In this document: positions 1 through 6,673 of the stretch, one piece after another
Layout of the letters: each line of letters starts with the position of its first letter
Position numbering within the stretch: position 1 is the stretch's first letter
Assembly: GCA_023301405.1 (NCBI GenBank)
Contig: JALZUX010000514.1
Coordinates: 1 to 7,251, forward strand
DNA: 7,251 bases
DNA from: Granulosicoccaceae bacterium
Lineage (GTDB): Bacteria; Pseudomonadota; Gammaproteobacteria; Granulosicoccales; Granulosicoccaceae
Reading direction: 5' to 3'
Translations under genes and position numbers: made by a program
Notes under the pieces: model-generated
Database searches by the model: none
Told to the model about the DNA's origin: nothing
Seen by the model: the letters and a program-made list of their open reading frames with translations, nothing else

Positions 1-111
1 AATATATTCAGTAAGTTACAGAGCCTTCAAGACTACAGGTTTCCTGTAGCATGCCGCTACGATATTGACAGCGGCGGTTTGGAATTAATCAAGTTCATGG
101 CAGTCTACTAG
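1..111 (+). CDS. Possible C-terminal end of an unidentified upstream gene (partial)
   Basis: Reading frame 1 is open from the left edge to a TAG stop at 109-111 (36 codons), while the other two forward frames hit stops within the first 50 bases. The predicted tail ends in GGLELIKFMAVY, which reads like a plausible protein C-terminus, but I recognise no family. If real, the gene ends 27 bases before the TTG start of the kinase, so the kinase would be a downstream member of the same operon. Against it: 36 open codons can occur by chance, and the stretch contains two perfect inverted repeats (33-49 and 53-75) that would suit an untranslated leader equally well. Confidence 0.35.
   Translation, partial: NIFSKLQSLQDYRFPVACRYDIDSGGLELIKFMAVY
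33..49 (+). repeat. Perfect inverted repeat, 7-bp stem with TTT loop
   Basis: CTACAGG (33-39) and CCTGTAG (43-49) are exact reverse complements around a three-base TTT loop, which would form a compact hairpin in RNA or a short palindromic protein-binding site in DNA. No T-tract follows, so it is not a classical terminator. It sits about 90 bases before the kinase start. Confidence 0.5.
53..75 (+). repeat. Perfect inverted repeat, 6-bp stem with 11-base loop
   Basis: GCCGCT (53-58) and AGCGGC (70-75) are exact reverse complements separated by 11 bases. It lies only three bases after the 33-49 hairpin, giving two tandem potential stem-loops ahead of the kinase gene. The function is unknown; an RNA leader structure, a regulator site, or chance inside a coding region are all possible. 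Confidence 0.35.
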
Positions 112-138
112 CGTACTTTTTAAACTGAGTGCCGTTGG

Positions 139-3100
139 TTGGCCACCGCACTCTACTTAAAAATTCACACGACAACCACCAACACTCTAGTTGAATTTGG
201 CAGGCCTAAATTGAAAATCCAGTCCAAACTATTTATGTTTGCGTTGCTCTGCTCAGTGCTACCGTTGCTGGCAGTCTTTGGGATATCGTTATACGCGGCC
301 AACGATAGTTTAAGTACCACGGTTAAGGAAACACTTCAGGCTCGTGCCATAGAGAAACTCAGTGATCTACAACACGACCTAGCCGACGCAAAGCATGAAC
401 TCACCACGTTAAGCATGTTAATGAACATGCAGAATGTGAAGCCGGAAGGTAACTCTCCCGGCCTGCAACAAGACATCAATCGCTTTGCCATGCGCAACCC
501 CATTTTCGCTGAAATTATTGCCGTCAATATGGATGGCCAGATAATCGCTAGCTCTAGCAACGATTTCGTCGACATCAATCTTCGTCGCACCTGGGAGTTT
601 GAAGCCCCCAGATTGGGGATACATTTTGACGGCCCGGTTGGCAATTCACATCGACTAAGCAGAACGGTCGCCACCCATAGTGTGCCGCTATACAACGACC
701 AGAGTCCCTACGAAATTATTGGCACGCTTATAGGCTCGATTGATTGGGTCTACTTACAGCAAAGTATCGCTGATCGTAAAATTTTCGGGGAAGAGCAAAG
801 CGAACACCGGCTGATGTTCCTTGAGTCGACAAACAATAATAGAATACTCTACGGTACTGAAGGCTTTGACGCGCCTACAGATCTTTTTAAATCCGATTCC
901 GAAAACGGCCAGGTTAAGCAAGTCAACGTCAATGAACTTGACTACCTGATGGTCTCTATCAAATCAAAACCAGTTTCTGATTTCAGAGACCCGAATTGGC
1001 GGTTGCACATACTTATTGACCGCAACATTGCGCTAGCCAGTGCTGATAGTCTTCAAACAAATATCATACTTGCTGGTGCTCCAGTCATGCTTCTGGTACT
1101 CGCTCTCAGCTATTTATTTTCAAGTTCCATCGTGACACCCGTGAATGAGCTTCTAAGAGGCGCTGAGAAACTTTCAGCAGGTGACTATGATTATGAGCTA
1201 GTCGCCCGCAATGACGCCGATCAGATCGGTCAACTCACTACTCAATTTAATTCAATGCGTATCGCAATTCGGGAAAACGAACAAGAGCTTGTGAAAAAAA
1301 CGTGTGCTGCTGAACAAGCTGCAAAACTCAAGGGTGAATTTCTTGCCAATATGAGCCATGAAGTTCGCACACCAATAAATGGCGTGCTTGGCATGACCGA
1401 GCTGCTACTAAATACGCCACTAGACTCTAAGCAAAACCGCTACGCGGAAACCATATCAAGATCCGGTCATGCGTTGCTTTCAGTAATTAATGATATTCTT
1501 GACTTCTCAAAAATTGAAGCCGGTAAGCTGGACCTGACCAACGGTGCTTTCGACTTACGTGAACTTGCCGAAGATGTTGTCGAAATGCTGGTTGAAAGCG
1601 CACACCGCAAGGGCGTGGAAGTTGTATTAAGAATGCCCCCGGAACACCATGTTGCCTTCAACGGTGATAGTAATCGCCTGCGTCAAATTTTGACGAACCT
1701 GGTCGGCAACGCGGTTAAATTTACCCACGAGGGTGAGGTTGAAGTACGCGTCTCGCAAGTCGATGGTGATGATGGCGAAACGATGGTGCGCTTTGATGTG
1801 ATAGACACCGGTATAGGAATTCCAGAATCACATCATCAATCAATTTTTGAGTCGTTTGTTCAAGCTGACGGCACCACTACCCGTCAATACGGAGGAACCG
1901 GCCTGGGACTGTCGATATCTGCCAATCTTGCGAGACTGATGGGGGGTGAAATAGGCATGAATAGCACCCCGGGTGATGGCTCTACCTTCTGGTTCACTGC
2001 TTCATTATCAAAGTTGTCAAACAACGTGCAAGAAGTTTGGCGCTCAACTGATGCACTCGCCGGTAAGCATGTTTTAGTAGTTGACGATAACAATACCAAC
2101 CGGGAAATTCTCACGGCTCAGATAGAATTCTGGGGTGCGACCGCTGTCGCTGTTAGTAGTGCCGCCAAAGCAATTCAGGCGCTGGAAAATACACTCGCCA
2201 GTGGTGAAACCTTCGATGCTGCAATACTCGATATGCAAATGCCAATCATGAATGGCTTACAGCTTGCTACTTTTATCAATCAACAAAATTTTGGACAAGA
2301 CATGTGTGTGGCGCTACTGAGCTCCTCCTGTGACAATTTGAATATGGCGGAATGCCATCGAGTTGGTATTCAGACACTCTCTATTAAGCCGGTTCGACAA
2401 CATGACTTATACAATGCGTTGACGGCCGTGATGATTGATGATCAACCGACAAATGTAAACCAAAAGATAGTTGCTAAAAAAATAAGCGGAAACCTATTAC
2501 GCGGCAATGTACTGTTAGCTGAGGACAATGTCGTGAATCAAGACATGATGCTCGAAATGCTCAGGCAAGTAGGGGTAACTGTAGAACTAGCCATTAACGG
2601 TAAAGAAGCTTTTGAAGCGATCAAAAATCAACCATTTGATGTCGTCCTAATGGATTGCCAAATGCCTATCATGGACGGCTTCGAAGCAACGGCAGCTATA
2701 CGGCAGGAAGAAAAAGACAATGGTGGGTTCACTCACACTCCAATCATAGCGTTAACCGCCAATGCGATGGCATCTGACCGACTAATGTGTCTTGAAAGCG
2801 GCATGGATGAATATTTATCCAAGCCAGTCACGTTTCAACAACTACGGACAAAACTAGCACCGTGGCTGAAAGAAGACACAACAGACAACAAAACCAAAGC
2901 AGCCACAAACCCGGGCAGCACTCAATCACTTAGTGACGCCGGCGATCTGTCTTTTTCTGACTCCCCACAAATACAACAGGTTGCCGCGAAACTCACAGCG
3001 ACACCAGATCTTCTGCCGACAAATCAAGATAACAACAGCAACAGTCCGGTTCTGGATCAGAATATTTTCAACGAAGTGTGCAGCATGTGCGAACAAGCAC

Positions 3101-3399
3101 CAGACGGTTTTTTTGAAAAGTTATTAGACAAATACATCCAATCTTCTAAAGCTGATTTACAAATACTGAGTGAGGCTTTACAAGCGAAAGATGGAGCATT
3201 AACAGGCAGCACAGCGCACAGACTAAAATCGAGTAGCGGTAATTGGGGCGGAAAACGACTTGCTGACGCCTGCCACTCATTGGAACTTGCCGGTAAAAGT
3301 AACAACATCACGGGTGCCACGACTATCCTAAAGCAGATAGAAGTCGAACACTGGCAATTGATATCAGCTCTGCAAAACAAAGACTCAAAGGCTGCATAA
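139..3399 (+). CDS. Membrane hybrid histidine kinase: Cache-HAMP-HisKA-HATPase-REC-REC-Hpt
   Basis: Inner-membrane sensor kinase that should autophosphorylate and pass phosphate along an internal relay. Transmembrane helix 1 is at about residues 31-53 and helix 2 at about 309-329. They enclose a periplasmic region of about 250 residues resembling a double Cache sensor, with a likely coiled coil at its start. HAMP follows (about 330-384). HisKA has the H-box SHEVRTPIN with His407. HATPase (about 510-625) has the N-box with N520/N524, DTGIGIP at 556-562 and GGTGLGL at 585-591. Receiver 1 (about 643-760) has D649/D650, acceptor D698 and K750. Receiver 2 (about 789-905) has E795/D796, acceptor D839, T873 and K895. 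A polar, low-complexity linker leads to an Hpt domain (about 975-1080) with His1027 in AHRLKSSSGNWGG. The start is uncertain: no ATG precedes helix 1, so TTG at 139 is used. TTG at 211, opening LKIQSKLF, is a reasonable alternative, and ATG at 235 would cut into helix 1. The organisation recalls BarA/GacS, ArcB or TorS, but the second receiver and Cache sensor argue against using those names. The response regulator two bases downstream is the probable partner. Confidence 0.93.
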   Translation: MATALYLKIHTTTTNTLVEFGRPKLKIQSKLFMFALLCSVLPLLAVFGISLYAANDSLSTTVKETLQARAIEKLSDLQHDLADAKHELTTLSMLMNMQNVKPEGNSPGLQQDINRFAMRNPIFAEIIAVNMDGQIIASSSNDFVDINLRRTWEFEAPRLGIHFDGPVGNSHRLSRTVATHSVPLYNDQSPYEIIGTLIGSIDWVYLQQSIADRKIFGEEQSEHRLMFLESTNNNRILYGTEGFDAPTDLFKSDSENGQVKQVNVNELDYLMVSIKSKPVSDFRDPNWRLHILIDRNIALASADSLQTNIILAGAPVMLLVLALSYLFSSSIVTPVNELLRGAEKLSAGDYDYELVARNDADQIGQLTTQFNSMRIAIRENEQELVKKTCAAEQAAKLKGEFLANMSHEVRTPINGVLGMTELLLNTPLDSKQNRYAETISRSGHALLSVINDILDFSKIEAGKLDLTNGAFDLRELAEDVVEMLVESAHRKGVEVVLRMPPEHHVAFNGDSNRLRQILTNLVGNAVKFTHEGEVEVRVSQVDGDDGETMVRFDVIDTGIGIPESHHQSIFESFVQADGTTTRQYGGTGLGLSISANLARLMGGEIGMNSTPGDGSTFWFTASLSKLSNNVQEVWRSTDALAGKHVLVVDDNNTNREILTAQIEFWGATAVAVSSAAKAIQALENTLASGETFDAAILDMQMPIMNGLQLATFINQQNFGQDMCVALLSSSCDNLNMAECHRVGIQTLSIKPVRQHDLYNALTAVMIDDQPTNVNQKIVAKKISGNLLRGNVLLAEDNVVNQDMMLEMLRQVGVTVELAINGKEAFEAIKNQPFDVVLMDCQMPIMDGFEATAAIRQEEKDNGGFTHTPIIALTANAMASDRLMCLESGMDEYLSKPVTFQQLRTKLAPWLKEDTTDNKTKAATNPGSTQSLSDAGDLSFSDSPQIQQVAAKLTATPDLLPTNQDNNSNSPVLDQNIFNEVCSMCEQAPDGFFEKLLDKYIQSSKADLQILSEALQAKDGALTGSTAHRLKSSSGNWGGKRLADACHSLELAGKSNNITGATTILKQIEVEHWQLISALQNKDSKAA
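3387..3391 (+). promoter_or_regulatory. Ribosome binding site for the GGDEF-EAL gene, inside the kinase gene
   Basis: AAAGG lies 10 bases before the ATG at 3402, within the last codons of the kinase. With the kinase stop only two bases before this ATG, the arrangement suggests translational coupling and roughly matched production of kinase and regulator. Confidence 0.5.
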
Positions 3400-3401
3400 G
3401 A

Positions 3402-5573
3402 ATGGGCTTAGCAGAAAAAATAGTACGCCCCACGGTATTGATCATAGACGATGATCAATCGACACGAATGATGGCTACGCAGTTTTTATCACAAGCTGGG
3501 TTTACGGTAAAAGAAGCTGCAGATGGTAATCACGCGCTACAGGTTATTGACAACGTTAATCCAGATCTTATTCTGCTAGATGTTGAAATGCCGGAAATGA
3601 ACGGTTTTGAGTTATGCAGAACCTTAAGAAATCAACCTGCCTATGCGCTTACACCAATACTAATGCTTACCGGCCTGAACAACAACGAAGCGATTGAAAT
3701 CGCCTACGAAGTGGGTGCCACTGATTTTGCTACTAAACCGATTAACTGGTCGCTCTTGTGTCATCGCTTAAAATATATGTACCGATCAAGCATGGCGGCT
3801 TCAGAACTGTTGCAAAGTCAGGCCAGTCTTTCAGCTGCACAGCGCATCGCTCAGCTTGGAAACTGGGGATACGACTTTGAAACCAAGCGCTTGATCTGCT
3901 CGGACCAACTGTACCTTATTTTTGGCGAAAGACCTGAAAATAATAATGCCACGACAGAGTACTTGCTTCAACGGATACATCCTAATGATAAGGCTCGTGT
4001 TCGTGATTGGTTTAATCAGGCAAAACACAGCCCACAGGCATTAACGATAGACCACCGGATAATACAAAGCGACGGAAATATCAGGCACATACGCCAGCAA
4101 ATCGAACAGGTATTCGATGCCGAACAAAAGCTGATAAAACTACATGGCACGGTGCAAGATTATACTGAGCGTAGACTTGCTGAGAGCAAAATACATCAGC
4201 TAGCATTTTACGACGCACTAACGGGCCTGGCCAATCGTATTCTTTTTCGCGACAAACTAAGAAAAGCAGTCGTGGCTGCCAACGAAAAAACACACCAGCT
4301 GGCTGTTATCTATTTCGACTTGGACGACTTCAAACGCGTGAACGATACATTCGGTCACTCCATTGGCGATAAGCTGATTCAGTCCGTTGGCAAAAGACTG
4401 CTCAAAGAGCTGCAATCATTGGAAGACAGCGGCCAGGCAGGATATGGATCAAGTACATTGGCGAGAATGGGCGGTGATGAATTCACATTGCTGCTAGACA
4501 ACATCGACAACAAGCAAAGCGTCACGTCAGTTGCTGAACATATAATTGAACGCTTCACTAAGCCGTTCAAATTCGACGAATACGAGCTATTTACCACTCC
4601 CAGTCTGGGTATATCATTGTTTCCGAATGACGGTGATACTGTTGACACGTTACTTAAAAGCGCAGACATGGCGATGTACGAAGCCAAACGTGCGGGAAAA
4701 AATGCCTTTAAGTTTCATACCCTTGATCGAGATACCGAGGTACTAAGGCAACATAAAATTGCTGAGCGTATGAGAACAGCTTTACAAGACGATAATTTCA
4801 AAGTTTTTTTCCAACCTCAGCTTGATTTAACCACAGGGTATATCACTTCAGCAGAAGCACTGCTTCGATGGAGTGACGATGAACTGGGCAATGTCTCTCC
4901 CCAGGAGTTCATTCCCATTGCTGAAGAAACCGGACTGATAGTAGCTCTTGGCGAATGGGTGTTACGATCCAGCTGCCTACAAGCAAAGCAATGGGCCGAC
5001 AAGGGCTTTGGCATCCAAAAAGTAGCCGTTAATATTTCATTGATACAGTTTGGTCAAGCGGGCTTTTCTGAGTTAATTCAAACCGTATTAGACGAAACCA
5101 AACTAAACGCCTGTCAGCTAGAGCTGGAAATTACCGAGTCTGTTTTGGCCGTTGACCTCACTCACACCATCAGCACGTTGAAAAGCTTGAAAGCATTGGG
5201 AGTGACACTATCGATCGATGATTTCGGCACCGGCTATTCAAGCCTTAGTCATTTGAAAAATTTTCCTATCGACCAGTTGAAAATTGATCAATCATTTATT
5301 CGCAATGTGACTGAAAACAATGACGACGCGGCGATTACCCGTGCGGTAATCGCGATGGCCAACAGCATGAATATTCGGGTGCTCGCTGAAGGTGTCGAAA
5401 CGCTTGAGCATTTGGATTTTCTACGTGAAAATTGCTGCGATGAAATACAGGGCTATTTCATTAGCCGTCCGATGTCGGCAGCTGACCTGGAATACAGCAT
5501 GCCAGACGTAGATCAATTGCTCGACAGTCTATTTGAGAACAGAGGCGCGACACCACAAATTAAGGCCGTGTAG
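3402..5573 (+). CDS. Response regulator with REC-PAS-GGDEF-EAL (cyclic di-GMP turnover)
   Basis: Cytoplasmic output protein predicted to make and/or degrade cyclic di-GMP. The N-terminal receiver (about 10-128) has D16-D18, acceptor D60 in LLDVEMPEMNGF, T90 and K112. A PAS domain with a PAC-like end (GTVQDYTERR) spans about 145-258. GGDEF (about 265-438) has D306, N314, D315 and an intact GGDEF at 357-361, so diguanylate cyclase activity is possible. The RxxD inhibitory site expected nine residues before GGDEF is absent, and about 10 extra residues lie there. EAL (about 450-700) keeps every residue normally needed for phosphodiesterase activity: E485 (EALLRW), N544, E576, D606/D607 in IDDFGTG, K627, E663 and Q683. 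No transmembrane segment or DNA-binding domain is seen, so control is by phosphorylation and possibly by a PAS ligand. It follows the Hpt-ending kinase by two bases, which makes it the likely relay acceptor. The start is a well-supported ATG with an upstream AAAGG. Net activity cannot be told from sequence. Confidence 0.95.
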   Translation: MGLAEKIVRPTVLIIDDDQSTRMMATQFLSQAGFTVKEAADGNHALQVIDNVNPDLILLDVEMPEMNGFELCRTLRNQPAYALTPILMLTGLNNNEAIEIAYEVGATDFATKPINWSLLCHRLKYMYRSSMAASELLQSQASLSAAQRIAQLGNWGYDFETKRLICSDQLYLIFGERPENNNATTEYLLQRIHPNDKARVRDWFNQAKHSPQALTIDHRIIQSDGNIRHIRQQIEQVFDAEQKLIKLHGTVQDYTERRLAESKIHQLAFYDALTGLANRILFRDKLRKAVVAANEKTHQLAVIYFDLDDFKRVNDTFGHSIGDKLIQSVGKRLLKELQSLEDSGQAGYGSSTLARMGGDEFTLLLDNIDNKQSVTSVAEHIIERFTKPFKFDEYELFTTPSLGISLFPNDGDTVDTLLKSADMAMYEAKRAGKNAFKFHTLDRDTEVLRQHKIAERMRTALQDDNFKVFFQPQLDLTTGYITSAEALLRWSDDELGNVSPQEFIPIAEETGLIVALGEWVLRSSCLQAKQWADKGFGIQKVAVNISLIQFGQAGFSELIQTVLDETKLNACQLELEITESVLAVDLTHTISTLKSLKALGVTLSIDDFGTGYSSLSHLKNFPIDQLKIDQSFIRNVTENNDDAAITRAVIAMANSMNIRVLAEGVETLEHLDFLRENCCDEIQGYFISRPMSAADLEYSMPDVDQLLDSLFENRGATPQIKAV

Positions 5574-5595
5574 CTGAATCGTGTCTGTTCAGCTA
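5571..5595 (+). terminator. Stem-loop including the stop codon of the GGDEF-EAL gene; weak terminator candidate
   Basis: TAGCTGAA (5571-5578) and TTCAGCTA (5588-5595) form a perfect 8-bp stem with a 9-base loop, the stem starting on the TAG stop itself. GGTTTGTT follows rather than a T-run, and the stem is only half GC, so intrinsic termination would be weak. It may instead protect the mRNA 3' end, or be the remnant of a repeat, since CTGTTCAGC recurs at 5608-5616. Confidence 0.35.
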
Positions 5596-5616
5596 GGTTT
5601 GTTGGAGCTGTTCAGC
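5585..5616. repeat. Short direct repeat CTGTTCAGC
   Basis: The nine bases CTGTTCAGC occur at 5585-5593 and again at 5608-5616, offset by 23 bases. The first copy overlaps the right arm of the 5571-5595 stem. It is a small repeat with no assigned function; a partial local duplication or chance are both possible. Confidence 0.35.
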
Positions 5617-5734
5617 GCGCGCCTGTCGCGCCTTGTAAATCAATGATGGGAAGTTCGCGCGCAACATAGACGCGTATTTGATAACGCCCCCCGCCACGGA
5701 CGCGACAGCGTGTGCACTGACTAGTTGCACCGAA
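5596..5734. other. Convergent intergenic region, GC-rich, no gene seen
   Basis: This stretch separates the plus-strand signalling operon from the minus-strand aminotransferase operon, so both transcripts should end here. It is rich in GCGCG-type words. Small self-complementary elements include GCGCG/CGCGC at 5617-5631, ACGC/GCGT at 5700-5711 and GTGCA/TGCAC at 5712-5730; TGTCGCG (5624-5630) is the reverse complement of CGCGACA (5701-5707). The 5712-5730 element lies just past the aminotransferase stop on the minus strand and could help end that transcript. None is followed by a clear T-run. I see no coding sequence, RNA gene or promoter. Confidence 0.4.
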
Positions 5735-6673
5735 TCAATCATATGAAATGACTTCGCTCATCGAGCTATCGCGATGCCAATTCCAATAGGTATCGCGCAG
5801 AGTACAAGTTAGCTCACCCGGGGAATTATTTGAAAACGTGTGCCCATTAATTTTGGTCACGGGTATTATGCCCCCGCCGGTGGTAGTGGCAAATACTTCG
5901 TCAGCCGCCATAAGAATATCCGCAGTGATGTCGGCTTCAGTGACCACAATGTTATGCACTGCACACAGCTCAATCGCGATCTTTCGGGTGATACCTTCCA
6001 GCACTCCTGAGCGCGGTGTGCTTACAACACCGTCTTTAATTAAAAACACATTAAAACCCGGCCCCTCGGTCACATAGCCTTGTGCATCAACGAGTACCGT
6101 GTTGTCGAAACCTGCCTCTTTGGCTGCAAACAACCCTTGTGTGAAATCACCCCAATGATAGTTCTTTGCTGTTGGATCAACAGAATTCGATGCGATTCGA
6201 TGCAAATTTTCAGGCATCTGAAGATGGGCTCCACGCGCCATAATTTCTTTTGAGAACACCCACACAAACGGCACACACCAGGCATAAAAATGGTTAATGC
6301 AATCTCTTGGGTCCCTGCTCCCAGGTACCCCGGGCTGACCACGACTGGCGACAAAAGAAACATAAGCAGCTTTAAGTGTTGATCGTGAGACTATCTGGTG
6401 CAATATCTGCCGTATGTCGTCGCGTGATTGCTCGATAGACAAATTGCACTTTACCAGGCTACTTTCGAATCGAGTCAGGTAGTCATCAAGTCGAAAAAAG
6501 CGGCCGTCCCATGAATGCACCACATCATAAGTGATGTCAGAATGGGTGAGCCCCCAATCAGTCACCGGGATAGCAGCCTCTTTGACTGGAATTACTTTGC
6601 CATTCATCCATGCCGCCCCGGCCGCCCAGTTTATCTTATTTAACGGTAAGGCAGATTGATCATCGCTAGCCAT
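5735..6673 (-). CDS. Fold-type IV PLP aminotransferase, (R)-amine transaminase / D-amino acid transaminase-like
   Basis: A 312-residue cytoplasmic class IV aminotransferase expected to move an amino group between an amine or amino acid and a keto compound using PLP. The likely Schiff-base lysine is K170 in AKNYHWGD, followed about 30 residues later by VTEGPGFNVF with the conserved E203 that contacts the PLP ring nitrogen. The phosphate-binding C-terminal turn is represented by TTTGGGIIPV near 263-272. The N-terminal AAWMNGK, HSDITYDVVHSWDG and FRLDDY segments and the RGQPGVPGSRD loop recall from memory the Arthrobacter-type (R)-selective amine transaminases more than IlvE branched-chain transaminases. 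Assignment to amine, D-amino acid or branched-chain substrates is therefore inference. The length and start fit the family; the ATG directly abuts the stop of the upstream dehydrogenase with no spacer and no strong Shine-Dalgarno (GGTGGA is 15 bases away), implying translational coupling. Confidence 0.9.
   Translation of the reverse strand: MASDDQSALPLNKINWAAGAAWMNGKVIPVKEAAIPVTDWGLTHSDITYDVVHSWDGRFFRLDDYLTRFESSLVKCNLSIEQSRDDIRQILHQIVSRSTLKAAYVSFVASRGQPGVPGSRDPRDCINHFYAWCVPFVWVFSKEIMARGAHLQMPENLHRIASNSVDPTAKNYHWGDFTQGLFAAKEAGFDNTVLVDAQGYVTEGPGFNVFLIKDGVVSTPRSGVLEGITRKIAIELCAVHNIVVTEADITADILMAADEVFATTTGGGIIPVTKINGHTFSNNSPGELTCTLRDTYWNWHRDSSMSEVISYD

Noticed and set aside
65..93. TTGACA at 65-70 as a sigma-70 promoter for the kinase
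   Set aside because: The -35 match is perfect, but no acceptable -10 box is found 16-18 bases downstream, and the hexamer lies within the loop and arm of an inverted repeat.
336..695. Open frames on the minus strand within the kinase, and similar ones in both strands of the other genes
   Set aside because: They overlap strongly supported domains in another frame, have Ser/Arg/Leu-rich composition typical of antisense frames, and show no recognisable motif.
139..3399. Naming the kinase barA, gacS, arcB or torS
   Set aside because: It shares the HisKA-receiver-Hpt plan, but has two receivers, a Cache-like sensor and a cyclic di-GMP regulator as neighbour, which none of these has.
5735..6673. 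Calling the aminotransferase ilvE
   Set aside because: The fold-type is right, but several segments fit the (R)-amine transaminase group better and the neighbour is an SDR, not a branched-chain biosynthesis gene.
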